Below, one piece after another: positions 53,201 to 59,455 of a stretch of 64,000 bases of DNA. The notes under the pieces are model-generated. The model was given only the letters and a program-made list of their open reading frames with translations. It was not told the origin of the DNA and ran no database searches. Position numbers and translations under genes: made by a program. The number at the start of each line of letters is the position of its first letter. The stretch's first letter is position 1. The DNA lies in NCBI RefSeq assembly GCF_000760695.4, contig NZ_JHEG04000001.1:3444452-3508451 (forward strand). The letters run 5' to 3'. The DNA is from Tolypothrix bouteillei VB521301 (GTDB lineage: Bacteria > Cyanobacteriota > Cyanobacteriia > Cyanobacteriales > Nostocaceae).

Positions 53201-53860
53201 GAAACCTTTGCTGTGAAACTGGCTAACGCTACCAACTCTGAAATTAAAGACGGGCTCGGAATCGGTACGATCGCTCCTATGAATGCGATCGTCGGTACGC
53301 CCGGTTCCGATCGCCTGATGGGAACGACAAATAGCGATCGCATTTTGGGACTTGAAGGCGATGACATTATTATTGCTGGATTCGGTGCTGATGAAATTGA
53401 TGCTGGAGATGGGAACGACACTGTCTTTGGTGACTCGATCTCATCTGTCACAAATGCGACTTCCAGTACAAGCGATTTGATCAAAGGTGGAAACGGGAGC
53501 GATCGTCTTTACGGCAGTGAAGGTAAGGATTGGCTTTATGGTGAAGCGGGAGACGATCTGTTATGGGGTAACGACGGTGCTGATGAATTCTGGGGAGGAT
53601 TGGGTAACGACTACCTCACGGGTGGAAAAGGCAATGATATTTTTGTTGTAGCAAGAAATGAAGGTATCGATACCATTAACGACTTCCGTGTAGGCGAAGA
53701 TATCATTCGTCTATCCGGTAGCTTAACCTTCTCCGCTCTATCAATGGTTCAAGTTCTAAACAACACCATTATTGTTGATAATTCCAATCAAAAATATCTG
53801 GCAATCTTAGTTGGAGTCCAAGCATCTACTTTAACCGCCAACTCCTTTACCACCATTTAA
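44246..53860 (+). CDS. Giant DUF4347 / FG-GAP propeller / cadherin-like / DNRLRE / RTX protein
   Basis: About 3204 residues. Order: DUF4347 (about 28-195; His85 in SHGAEA, Cys128 in LLYGCNIA); seven FG-GAP/VCBS blades (about 209-539, e.g. GDFNNDGNSDIAVA, SDFNGDGRRDLAVA), expected to form an integrin-like propeller; many cadherin/Ig-like repeats of about 105-130 residues (to about 2650); two DNRLRE modules inserted among them (about 673-848 and 1671-1845, each with YAEADAWV and W.ENTI/SI.W..KP); three Calx-beta domains (about 2655-3010); RTX repeats (3015-3152) and a hydrophobic tail. No signal peptide. The ATG is chosen by alignment with the paralog; a TTG at 44213 lies inside the leader hairpin. 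Probably a type I-secreted adhesin or matrix protein. Confidence 0.85.
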   Translation: MKNLTDSDRQTYKKNYTQKSVVTNPETDNLNIIFIDTSVSDYQSLISDIKPGYQVILLDPSKDGITQITESLQGSIYQSIHIISHGAEANLQLGATQLNNETLEIYQQQLQQWANSLTDDADILLYGCNIASGEVGKAFVQQLAEITGADVTASEDVTGNTALGGNWDLEVTTGEIESNSAFTPEVTNTYKSILPISFNPFDISGSAPSSIAVGDFNNDGNSDIAVAQQSNSVSVLLGGANGNFNTVDEYTVGASPVFVTTGNFNQDNYLDLVTANSGSNTVSVLLGIGNGNFGSTTNVVIGATGTNPTSVVTGDFNGDGASDLAVTTNTNKVSVVLRKSDGTYTNPTLYDVGTNPSSIVANDFNGDGKLDLAIANSGSNNIALLLGSGGGVFSNATFYGLGSGVLNPKSIIVSDFNGDGRRDLAVANSGSNNVTVLLGNNIGGFGNVTNYGVEASPSSITVGDFNKDGKLDLALATGSSTGSISLLLGNGSGGFSSTNRVTVGSNPVSVAANDFNKDGKTDLVVANSGSNNFSILLNESINSTPINIVPSSQTTKEETALTFNTISISDADALNNPVEVTLNTSNGTLSLATTTGISVQGDKTGNVILLGTVTNINAALNGLSFAPNQNFNGTATIQIKTDDKGNTGADGAKIATNTFNVSVTPVNDAPVLFSNSVILYAEADAWVDSSDTQANYGSSTALSVDNQSDSQSEAYIRFNLSSLPNGMNNVLTSATFRVTGSASSGSYTHNLYYIDSDTWQENSITWANKPFYQQIQSWSLQSNSGAIQTYTVDTTAPVQAELSGSGNKQLSYVINNFSTAGNAVDYYSRESGSSFVPRLELSFSPISLTAIDEDDTKNSGTLVSAIVNGRISDADSAAQRGIAVIGSNNGNGQWQYSLDNGVNWTGFSTSLSSSAALLLAADSSTRVRFVPKENFVGTIANGITFRAWDRTSGINGGTSDTSINGGTTAFSVEIATADIKINAVNDAPVITAPIELTAEEDQPLIINASNGAISISDVDAGNQPVAVTLTATNGTISLNSSGALPFTFTNGDGVEDVSMSFTGTLANINTALLGMKFQATPNTTDGKIAIGVNDLGKTGSGGPKTSDRSVNIKINPVNDAPVNTVPTALQTTAEETALVFGANQIQISDADAADNIVEVKLTAANGTLSLASTAEVNITGNTTGQVTIGGTIPKINTALNSLSFTPALNFNGDTTVQITTNDKGNTGAGGEKSDTDTISIYVLPVNDAPVILSNSITVKTAITEDDINNNGILVSEIVTGNANDVDAGALQGIAIIKTNTTNGQWQYSTDGGFSWNEFGTVSTSSALLLASDLNTKIRFIPNTNFTGSISDGLTFHAWDQTGGSNGGRFDVSVNGLTTPFSSTTATAAFTVSPVNDEPVINAPVELTADEDTPLVINASNGVISIADIDAGDSSLLSVTLNATNGTISLNGTKEGLVFTSTGSDGIEDATMTFTGTLANINTALLGMKFHPALNSVLPGKIDITVDDKGNTGSGGAKTATSSVIVKINPVNDAPVNTVPTALQTTNEDMALVFSTQTSNQILIADLDAEENPTSPDVRVTLAATNGILKLANFDGITVTGDSTSTITLTGRVSSINSSLNGLSFLPFQNYSGVAEIKVTTNDRGNTGAGGEKIDEDTIKIVVNPFNDAPVLVSDTLSVYAEADAWVNSASPSRNYGSDTTLKVRGVQNGSQQTYVRFNLASLPNGLASVLKTATFQMSGSSSEFGNEDYHSIYFVSNDAWQENTIAWRDKPAYQTQALGTWAIAYNSFQQNTVNVSSQFLTELSGDKKLSLVVNHIDFNKPGLAYNYQSRENQTNVPQLILTLNPISVAAIDEDNTNNEGTLVSAIVAGRVLDSDLEALQGIAVLAKDNTNGKWQYSTDGTWIDFGNVSESSARLLAADDKTKVRFVPNTNFTGAIAQGLSFRIWDRTNGSNGGTADINNNGGSTSFSTDIAYAAINVKPVNDTPIINVPAKKTTKEDTTLVFAQTGGVVSISDVDLGDSSPLEVEVTLKVVNGNGTISLNDISGLSVPSGNGTENMTFTGTIANINTALASMQFLPKANFFGTETVEITVNDKGNIGSGGAKTITNSVSIDVQSINDAPVNTVLNKELTILEDTPIIFSGNNLISISDLDAGNQPVEVTLTATNGTIALSSTKELQFTYGSDRSNGMIFTGTIANINTALAGMTFNPTPEFSGIASVKITTSDLGNSGSSNNPDDDEVLTATDTINITLQSVNDPPVNQVPGKLTTDEDKPIVFSKENGNLISISDPDAGANPVQVTLIVTNGTLSLSGTAGLRIWNGNSDGLNNATMTFSGTIADINTALAGMTFKPTPNYSGSIPATIEITTDDLGNSGGSFATDKDTIEIAVNSFNDPPVHTFPNEVTTQEDTPFIFSGAQLISVSDADAGSNQVEVTLTAAKGNLSLSGTTGLFITTGDGIDDEKIIFKGTLGNINAALTGMTFKPAANVFGEGSITIATNDLGNTGGSAVTVTNTVKIIIEPINEPPVNLVPITAQSTIANTSLVFSQATNNRISISDIDALNNPVQVTLTATNGNLSLNANSIAKLDFSQGAGDGTNDASMTFTGTMDDINAALDGMKFNPTADFSGVGKVEILTNDRGYTGKEGEFGALTDSDSVDITITPVVSIAALDAIANESGSDPGTFRISRTGTFGNLTVNFAIDNASTASVSDYTLNLKDQNKLFVEIPDGQSFVDVILTPTDDTLPEGEEGLQLNLVAGNSYVLDTAKSNAKVVIAANDAITYDIVSNLSTNSINEGDTGVQTLTFTVTRSGGIGIASQVNYAIQGTSEFGSDYNNIQVTGGTGATTGTLNFTMGETTKTIKVDVLGDKTFEPTETLSVTLTNPRPTEAPASATITTNLAVVQITNDDSLPGISIDDATVSEGNTAVFNVSLSNPSYQPITVEYSIVGETATVNSDYTATAYTGTLTFNPGDIGKTISVAALVDSQFEDAETFAVKLANATNSEIKDGLGIGTIAPMNAIVGTPGSDRLMGTTNSDRILGLEGDDIIIAGFGADEIDAGDGNDTVFGDSISSVTNATSSTSDLIKGGNGSDRLYGSEGKDWLYGEAGDDLLWGNDGADEFWGGLGNDYLTGGKGNDIFVVARNEGIDTINDFRVGEDIIRLSGSLTFSALSMVQVLNNTIIVDNSNQKYLAILVGVQASTLTANSFTTI

Positions 53861-53910
53861 GGAGGTAGGGGGGGAATTATTTGTTCCCAGGTTCCACCTG
53901 TCTCGTTGTC

Positions 53911-53986
53911 TCGTTCCCAGGCGGAGCCTGGGAAGGCATAGATCGAGGCTCTGCCTCGACTCTATCACTAAAAATTGCCCTAACCC
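53911..53986. repeat. Dispersed palindromic repeat, copy 1
   Basis: Two small palindromes, CCCAGGCGGAGCCTGGG and GAGGCTCTGCCTC, are followed by CTCTATCACTAAAAATTGCCCTAACCCA. A direct, slightly diverged copy is at 56490-56568 and a partial one near 34195. The two complete copies flank the block of unknown genes 54.0-56.2 kb. Confidence 0.7.
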
Positions 53987-54002
53987 ACTTGTCTTACCTT
54001 TA

Positions 54003-54176
54003 CCGAATTGTAAAAAAACTATTCCTACAAACTACTCCGCTAGCGATCCTTTCGAGTTAGCTAACGACATTGCACGCGATCGCACTTGGAATACAGCTAG
54101 AAACTTGGAATTAGCAGAATTCTTGTTACAACTTAAGAGTGCGCTTGCTAGAGCATCTGCTGCATTTGGATTCTAA
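54003..54176 (+). pseudogene. Possible gene remnant without a start codon
   Basis: One frame looks coding: its last 40 residues (FELANDIARDRTWNTARN, then LELAEFLLQLKSALARASAAF) form a plausible amphipathic helix before a TAA at 54174. The frame is open back into the third giant gene but has no ATG, GTG or usable TTG upstream of this segment, and the 5' part is the dispersed repeat. It may be the 3' end of a gene lost by recombination at the repeat, or chance. Confidence 0.25.
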
Positions 54177-54182
54177 ATTGCT

Positions 54183-55655
54183 ATGGATTCTACATCTGTT
54201 TCAGAACTATTTTATACAAGACTATACCGTTGGCTTCTTCGTGAAATGTATGATGAAGTTGTCTGCGACTTTCCTTTACTGCGTCGAATTAAGGCTGCAT
54301 CTGCCTTGGAAATCTTAGAAGTTATGGGACAAATACCAGAAGAAAAGCAACTTAGGTTAGCAAATACTATTATTCGGAAAGTGTACCAGCAACAACATAA
54401 CAACATACTTGACAAAATTGATGAACCTTGGAACGAAAATGACGAGGCAACCTGGAGAGATTTTAACGAAAGAGCAAGAACGACCAACAGATATAAATGG
54501 TTAAAGGAATTTAGAGTTTTTGAAGCCCTATTTCCAATTAATTTACGGCTTCTAAAAGAGACTATTATTCAAAAACTAAATTCTAACAGTAGTTTTGTAT
54601 TTGAAGATGAAGGTTATCAAATGATCTCAATGTTTGAGCTTAACAGTTGGAAGATTGAGACAAAGATAGAGTTACATGAGCCGCCAAGACAAATTTTAAA
54701 ATATTATTATATCATCAGCAGCAATGAATGGCTATTAACTGTAGAAAATCTTGATTTATTTAGCTATTTTGGGATTTCTTCTCCTTGGGATTTATTTTCT
54801 ATGCAAGATTCATCAAATACAGCTGATGTCATATCAACTTCTTGTCAAAGATTTATTCAGGCATTACCTCAACTTTTGGAAAGTATAGGGCAGCCAGAAA
54901 TTAAAAAAGAAGAAGCTAAACTTTATAAAATGAGGGTAATATCTGGAGCGCTTAAAGAGCAGTTTAAAAAACAGTACTTTCACTGGAGTTTAAGCGATGC
55001 TACACGCGAAGTAAATGAATCTTTTCCGTTCCTTAGAAAAATTAATAATAATTGGGCTGCTGATGCTTTGACTGCGATGATAAGTCTAAAAAAGTTAGAA
55101 CAGTTGAAAGCATCTCAAGCACTTGTAAAATATGCAAATTGGGATTCTCTAGATTCTGAAAATATACTAATGGATAATGAAATGAGTATTCTATATAACA
55201 CTAGATGTAAAGAAATTCGTTCAGAAAGTACGGACACTAGTTTAAGTTCTTACAGGCAAGTATTAACAATCAAAAGGAAACAACTTAGAAACTTGATTAA
55301 AACAAAAATAAAGCCTATTGTTGGTTCAGTTATTGAATCCGATCGCGATTGCTGGAAGCATCAAGTTAAATTTGATAATTGGCAAATTATTACTTATGTG
55401 GAATTGGATGATGATCGATTAAGTTACTGGCATCATATATCTGATGCAGAAACTGGAATTTTTGTTATGGGGACAACCCATATTCTAGGCTGGCTAGGGA
55501 TTGGAGAAACATATTGGAATATTTTTACAGATGCAGATGCATTTAATGCTATAGAAGCCTTATTTTCTGTATGTGAACATTTCATGAAAGCTTTACCTAT
55601 TATTTTAAATAATTTAGACCCTCATCAGGCTATCCAAGTATATCGAGAATCATAA
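54183..55655 (+). CDS. Unknown protein with two homologous halves
   Basis: 490 residues without signal peptide or membrane segments. Residues about 5-240 and 255-485 are diverged copies of one domain: compare YRWLLREMYDEVVCDFPLLRRI with FHWSLSDATREVNESFPFLRKI, the central Trp-containing strand, the IISSNEWLLTVENLDLFSYFGI and ISDAETGIFVMGTTHILGWLGI segments, and the ending FIQALPQLLES with FMKALPIILNN. The pattern is helical at both ends with a beta-rich centre. Base composition is AT-richer than the flanking giant gene. I do not recognise the family. The start lacks a strong ribosome binding site. It may belong to the accessory block shared with the next gene. Confidence 0.7.
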   Translation: MDSTSVSELFYTRLYRWLLREMYDEVVCDFPLLRRIKAASALEILEVMGQIPEEKQLRLANTIIRKVYQQQHNNILDKIDEPWNENDEATWRDFNERARTTNRYKWLKEFRVFEALFPINLRLLKETIIQKLNSNSSFVFEDEGYQMISMFELNSWKIETKIELHEPPRQILKYYYIISSNEWLLTVENLDLFSYFGISSPWDLFSMQDSSNTADVISTSCQRFIQALPQLLESIGQPEIKKEEAKLYKMRVISGALKEQFKKQYFHWSLSDATREVNESFPFLRKINNNWAADALTAMISLKKLEQLKASQALVKYANWDSLDSENILMDNEMSILYNTRCKEIRSESTDTSLSSYRQVLTIKRKQLRNLIKTKIKPIVGSVIESDRDCWKHQVKFDNWQIITYVELDDDRLSYWHHISDAETGIFVMGTTHILGWLGIGETYWNIFTDADAFNAIEALFSVCEHFMKALPIILNNLDPHQAIQVYRES

Positions 55656-55787
55656 ATGGAAAGCGATTTTTTTCGGGGGAGATAGGCAAGAATTAAGCAG
55701 GGTTGATTTCAAAGACTACTCATATAGCAGCCACCTTAGTATTTTCATGAATTTAACCGCCAATTTCACAACCAAATTAAGTGATAT

Positions 55788-56198
55788 ATGACTGAAATTT
55801 CAATTAATTGGATTTGGAAACCGCTAAACTCAGTTGGACCCTTTAACTTTGGTAATCCAATTTCAGAGTTTGAGAAAGATTACAAATTGGAGTTAATCGA
55901 ACCTGCAGATGAAATAACTGGCTGGGAAACCTACGGACTAATTCACTATGAGACGCATATATATGTTGAAAATTCCTTAATTATTAGTATAAATTGTTAT
56001 GACCAACTAATTTATCAAAATCTAGATATCCTTGGGATGACGCTTTCTGAAATTCGTAATCTTTTTGGCAAAGAAAACCAACCAGGTGAACTAAATGGAG
56101 ATCAAATTTGTATTGAATATGAAGAACTCGGCCTACAACTGTGGTTCCAAGATGACATAGTTACAAGTGCTAGTTGTTATGGTCTGATAGAAGATTAG
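55788..56198 (+). CDS. Unknown small acidic protein
   Basis: 136 residues, acidic, no signal peptide or membrane segment. Beta-type segments such as INWIWKPLNSVGPFNFGNPI and LGLQLWFQDDIVTSASCYG are reminiscent of small immunity-like or SMI1-type proteins found near polymorphic toxins, but no signature allows a family call. It follows the duplicated 490-residue gene by 132 bases in the same direction and has a similarly low G+C content. Confidence 0.6.
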   Translation: MTEISINWIWKPLNSVGPFNFGNPISEFEKDYKLELIEPADEITGWETYGLIHYETHIYVENSLIISINCYDQLIYQNLDILGMTLSEIRNLFGKENQPGELNGDQICIEYEELGLQLWFQDDIVTSASCYGLIED

Positions 56199-56373
56199 TA
56201 GACAATAGAAGACAAAGATAAAAATATTATTCGCATGACCTAATGACTGTAAACGCACGCCGCATTTTAATTGCGATTACTAGCTCTTGTCCAGACAAAC
56301 ATATCTTTGCTGCTGCTCGTAGACGTTTAAAAAGCTCCCAGACACCCAATACTGCAAGGGCTCTCGAATTTTT

Positions 56374-56436
56374 GTAGGTTGGACAAACCCAACAAATACC
56401 TGTAAATGTTGGGTTTCGTTCCTCAACCCAACCTAC
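56374..56436. repeat. Nested inverted repeat, about 63 bp
   Basis: Outer arms GTAGGTTGG (56374-56382) and CCAACCTAC (56428-56436); inner arms AACCCAACA (56386-56394) and TGTTGGGTT (56407-56415). All stems are perfect. It is the size and form of small non-autonomous repeats common in cyanobacterial genomes. Confidence 0.7.
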
Positions 56437-56489
56437 GTGTTTTCGCATTTTTAGGCTTAACCGACAAGTATTGCCCAGACACCTCCCGT

Positions 56490-56568
56490 CTCGATCTGGT
56501 GGCTCCGCCTGGGAATGCACAGATTGAGGCTCCGCCTCGACTCTATCTCTAAAAATTGCCCTACCCAA
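56490..56568. repeat. Dispersed palindromic repeat, copy 2
   Basis: Direct copy of the repeat at 53911-53986, with GGCTCCGCCTGGGAATGCA, GAGGCTCCGCCTC and CTCTATCTCTAAAAATTGCCCTACCCA. Differences are scattered single bases. Confidence 0.7.
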
Positions 56569-56786
56569 TTTCCTCCCCCGGACGAACAGGTAAACCATCA
56601 AACACAATCCCACAAAATACGGATAAATTAATATGTTATTTTATTTACTTTTCTTTTCCGTGCAGTCACAATATGAGTTAAAGGTGATATTTTAGTTAAG
56701 ATATTTGTTTGTATAAGCAAAATGATGTGAGAGGTAGACTTTACAGACGAATTTGAAATGTGGTGGATTGAAACGGAAGGATTCCT

Positions 56787-57113
56787 ATGAAAACTAAGCC
56801 TTTTAGCGAACTTCGTAAAAAAATGACACCTCAGCAGCAAGCAGAAAGTGAGATGCAGGCAAATCTTGCACTATTATATTTGACACTTTCTGAAGTTAGG
56901 GAATCTGTAGGTAAAACTCAAAGCGAAGTTGCTGATAATATGGGAATAGGTCAACCTGCTCTTTCAAAAATTGAGCATCAGAACGATATTCAGGTTTCTA
57001 CGCTCTCAAGATATATTACATCTCTCGGCGGAAGTCTCACTATAACAGCACGTTTTCCTAATAGAGAAATTGTCATCACTCAATTTGGAGTGACAGACTC
57101 ATTACAGCACTGA
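56787..57113 (+). CDS. XRE-family helix-turn-helix protein (antitoxin-like)
   Basis: 108 residues. The helix-turn-helix covers about residues 40-95: RESVGKTQSEVADNMGIGQPALSKIE is a typical Cro/C1-type motif with recognition helix QPALSKIEHQ. The beginning MKTKPFSELRKKMTPQQQAE is typical of antitoxins of HigA type that follow a RelE/HigB-like toxin gene. Here the upstream 170 bases have no toxin frame and the gene after it is 467 bases away, so it appears to be an orphan. GGAAGGA is a good ribosome binding site 5 bases before the ATG. Role: DNA-binding repressor, target unknown. Confidence 0.85.
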   Translation: MKTKPFSELRKKMTPQQQAESEMQANLALLYLTLSEVRESVGKTQSEVADNMGIGQPALSKIEHQNDIQVSTLSRYITSLGGSLTITARFPNREIVITQFGVTDSLQH

Positions 57114-57580
57114 TTTTAGGTGGAGCCGAGATATCTGTATTTTCGGAAATTAACGGTTGAAACATTTGCGCTACATTCATTTGATAATTTGCTACTGAAT
57201 TGTACGTAATGTCATTTTCAGTAACGAAAAATCAAGCATTTCCAGCCTTTATTTCCGTTCTCGTCCCTATCTCTCGACCTCAATAAAAGTTTTCACCATT
57301 TGAAGGCAACTCTTGTAGGGTACTCTTAACAGGAAGGAACAGTAGGACACTTGCTATCAAAGAACCCGCACGTAGCAGGTACCAACCAAAGGGTTCAAAT
57401 GGTACGGCTAAAAGCAATGGATCTAGTCTGCCAAATCCGCTCTTTTTAGGGAAAGGTTAGTTTTTTTCTGAAACGTAGCCTGAGTAGGATTTTCAGACGA
57501 TGCATGGCGGCAAAATGAGTCTTGACTACTTTTACCCCTACTTGAGTTAAACTGTGTACTTGGTATAGAGGAGTTTTTAG
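57114..57580. other. Gene-free region
   Basis: No gene or clear repeat array recognised. The final 20 bases hold a GAGGAG ribosome binding site for the next gene. Confidence 0.4.
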
Positions 57581-57916
57581 ATGAATAAATTTCAGGAAAT
57601 TAATATTGACTTTGGCAGTGTAGATATAGCTTCTCTCGATACAGATGATGAATTTCGTCAAGAAGCAAAAAGATTATTACCGAAAGCACTTGTCCAACTC
57701 GGTGAAATTGTTGGTGAAAAAACCTGGGAGGATTTACAGAAAACCCTCAAGAAACCTGGGGGTAAACCTAGCGCTTCTCAAAGTGAGAAACGTAAATTTA
57801 TTCAAGAAACTGGAAGAACTTATCATAGAAATGCTAGCAGCCGAGAAAGGCAAGAATTAGAAGATTATATAGTAGAGCAACTGCGCGATCGCAAGCGCTT
57901 TGGTAGTTCTAAATAG
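57581..57916 (+). CDS. Unknown small charged protein
   Basis: 111 residues, strongly charged and mostly helical, with no signal peptide or membrane segment. A conserved-looking middle (EIVGEKTWEDLQKTLKKPGGK) is followed by a basic, Arg/Lys-rich C-terminal half. The GAGGAG ribosome binding site 9 bases upstream supports the ATG. I do not recognise the family; a nucleic-acid-binding role is conceivable from the charge only. Confidence 0.6.
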   Translation: MNKFQEINIDFGSVDIASLDTDDEFRQEAKRLLPKALVQLGEIVGEKTWEDLQKTLKKPGGKPSASQSEKRKFIQETGRTYHRNASSRERQELEDYIVEQLRDRKRFGSSK

Positions 57917-58063
57917 TACAAAAATATTTCTTGCTTCCATGCATAGAAATAGCATGGTTGCGAACACTATATATTAGCGATTCGCTCCATGCTTTTGAGA
58001 CTAAATCCGGTTCATAAACCTATGTATCACTAAAAACTTTTCGGACATCCTCTTAGAAAACCC

Positions 58064-58735
58064 TTAATTAGCTGCTGCTGCTAAAGGTGCGAATTTGGCA
58101 TACCGTTGCAAGTAAAATTCTTTGGAATTTGCGATCGCTTTCACAGAATCCCGTTCTTTAAGAGCATGCTTCCATTGTCGCAAGCGAGTCAATTCAGATG
58201 GTATCTGAAAGCCTCGATATTCCTTAAGAGCAACCCAGCGTTCAAACCAGGGAAAATAAGTTAAATCAACAAGACTAATAGATTCACCAAACCAATAAGG
58301 TCCATCCTTTGACAGCTTTGCAAAGGCTTCATTTTCTATAAATTGCAAGTGATTGCGTAATTCTTCAGCAGCGGCTTGTTGCTGTTCGAGGTTAGGAGAA
58401 CGCAGCAAACTCGAATAAGCAGGAACAAATCGAGTGTTGGCAAAATCAATCCAAATTCGTGCTTGTGCTCTTAGGATTGGTTCTTTTGGTAGCAGTGGTG
58501 GTTCTGGAAATGTTTCTTCCAAATATTCATTAATAATTGCTGATTCCCAAACTCGCTCGTTTCCATGTTTAATAGCAGGGACTTTTCCATAAGGAGAGAC
58601 ATCTGTAAAATCTGCGGGCTTGTTCTGCAAATCAATTTCAACTAGATTAAATTCAATGCCTTTTTCCAATAATGCAAGACGTGTACGGTGGGCAAAAGGA
58701 CAAACAACTGCGCTGTAAATTGTAATGTCTGTCAT
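58064..58735 (-). CDS. Glutathione S-transferase family protein
   Basis: An N-terminal thioredoxin-like domain (about residues 3-80) carries VVCPFAHRTRLAL with a catalytic-type Cys12, the cis-Pro KVPAIKHG, and ESAIINEYLEE (glutathione gamma-Glu binding Glu-Ser). The C-terminal helical domain (about 90-215) includes the N-capping-type SLVDLTYFPWFERW. The Cys active site points to omega- or lambda-like GSTs that act in thiol transfer or dehydroascorbate reduction rather than conjugation. 223 residues is typical. The C-terminus is Ala-rich (APLAAAAN). No linked gene. Confidence 0.9.
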   Translation of the reverse strand: MTDITIYSAVVCPFAHRTRLALLEKGIEFNLVEIDLQNKPADFTDVSPYGKVPAIKHGNERVWESAIINEYLEETFPEPPLLPKEPILRAQARIWIDFANTRFVPAYSSLLRSPNLEQQQAAAEELRNHLQFIENEAFAKLSKDGPYWFGESISLVDLTYFPWFERWVALKEYRGFQIPSELTRLRQWKHALKERDSVKAIANSKEFYLQRYAKFAPLAAAAN

Positions 58736-58981
58736 GTCCGATATCCTCTCAAGAAACTATTCTTATGCGTGTCATTTCCAAACTATTTACCTTCAGAGAA
58801 TGCAGCAATTTTTTCATTTCTTTATCTTGAGCCTTCACTTTTATCTACCTGAGTTTCAAGTGGGTGTTTTGATAAATCTTCTAATAACAGCACGTGCTGT
58901 TAATTATGACAAACAGCTAGGCAGAATAAAAAAATGAACTTGCAACGAGCAACAAAATGAATTGATGGATAGACACTCGAC

Positions 58982-59023
58982 TTGCAAACTACGGTAAATT
59001 TAACAATTTACCGTAGTTTGCAA
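58982..59023. repeat. Perfect 19-bp hairpin with TAAC loop
   Basis: TTGCAAACTACGGTAAATT (58982-59000) is the exact reverse complement of 59005-59023, separated by TAAC. Such long perfect symmetry is unusual for a terminator, and no gene ends nearby on either strand. It lies 247 bases upstream of the glutathione transferase start. Confidence 0.8.
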
Positions 59024-59168
59024 TTAGTTTTGCATTATGACATAGTTCTTTTGAAGAAGCAAGCTGATATGGGTAAAAGAGGGATTGGGGACTGGCTATT
59101 GGGAACTCATACTGAATCGGCCTCTTGTACCCCCTTTAGGGAGCATCCCAAAGAGCGCTATTTGCCCT

Positions 59169-59244
59169 CAGAATAGAATTCTGGGGCTATACAAACAAAG
59201 CCTGCCTACGCAGGCTTTAAATAAGTCCGCCTGCGCGGACTTAT
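59169..59244. repeat. Cluster of three short perfect hairpins
   Basis: CAGAAT/ATTCTG (59169-59183), AAGCCTGC-CTAC-GCAGGCTT (59198-59217) and ATAAGTCCGC-CTGC-GCGGACTTAT (59221-59244). I recognise the last two with their GGGGCTATACAAACAAAG neighbour as a repeat common between genes of Nostoc-like cyanobacteria. Confidence 0.65.
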
Positions 59245-59455
59245 ATTGTATGGTCTCGATTTCCCATCGTTAGAGTAAAAGGAGTTGGAGAAACGAATTT
59301 GGTATTATTTTCTAGTTCTCAGTTTCCAATCCTCAGTATCTATTGTAAAAATGTAACAGATTGTTATTATCCTTGCCTGTAATGGGCTCATTCATCGAGT
59401 AATAAGCAAAACCCTGGGTATCCAGATTAAAGTTGAAGAGAATCGGCTGCTTGTA

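Larger units (their letters stand above)
56199..56786. other. Repeat-filled region without a confident gene
   Basis: Contains a nested inverted repeat (56374-56436) and a copy of the dispersed palindromic repeat (56490-56568). A 128-codon minus-strand frame (56227-56613) crosses both repeats and is not credible as a gene. A 44-codon plus-strand frame at 56243-56377 (MTVNARRILIAITSSC...) ends in the first repeat and is unsupported. Confidence 0.5.
58736..59455. other. 720-bp gene-free region rich in hairpins
   Basis: No credible gene: frames at 58725-58937 and 58982-59273 cross hairpins and have no ribosome binding sites. It holds a perfect 19-bp hairpin (58982-59023) and a cluster of short perfect hairpins (59169-59244). 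Confidence 0.5.

Noticed and set aside
56227..56613. 128-codon minus-strand frame
   Set aside because: It runs through two dispersed palindromic repeats and has no recognisable protein features.
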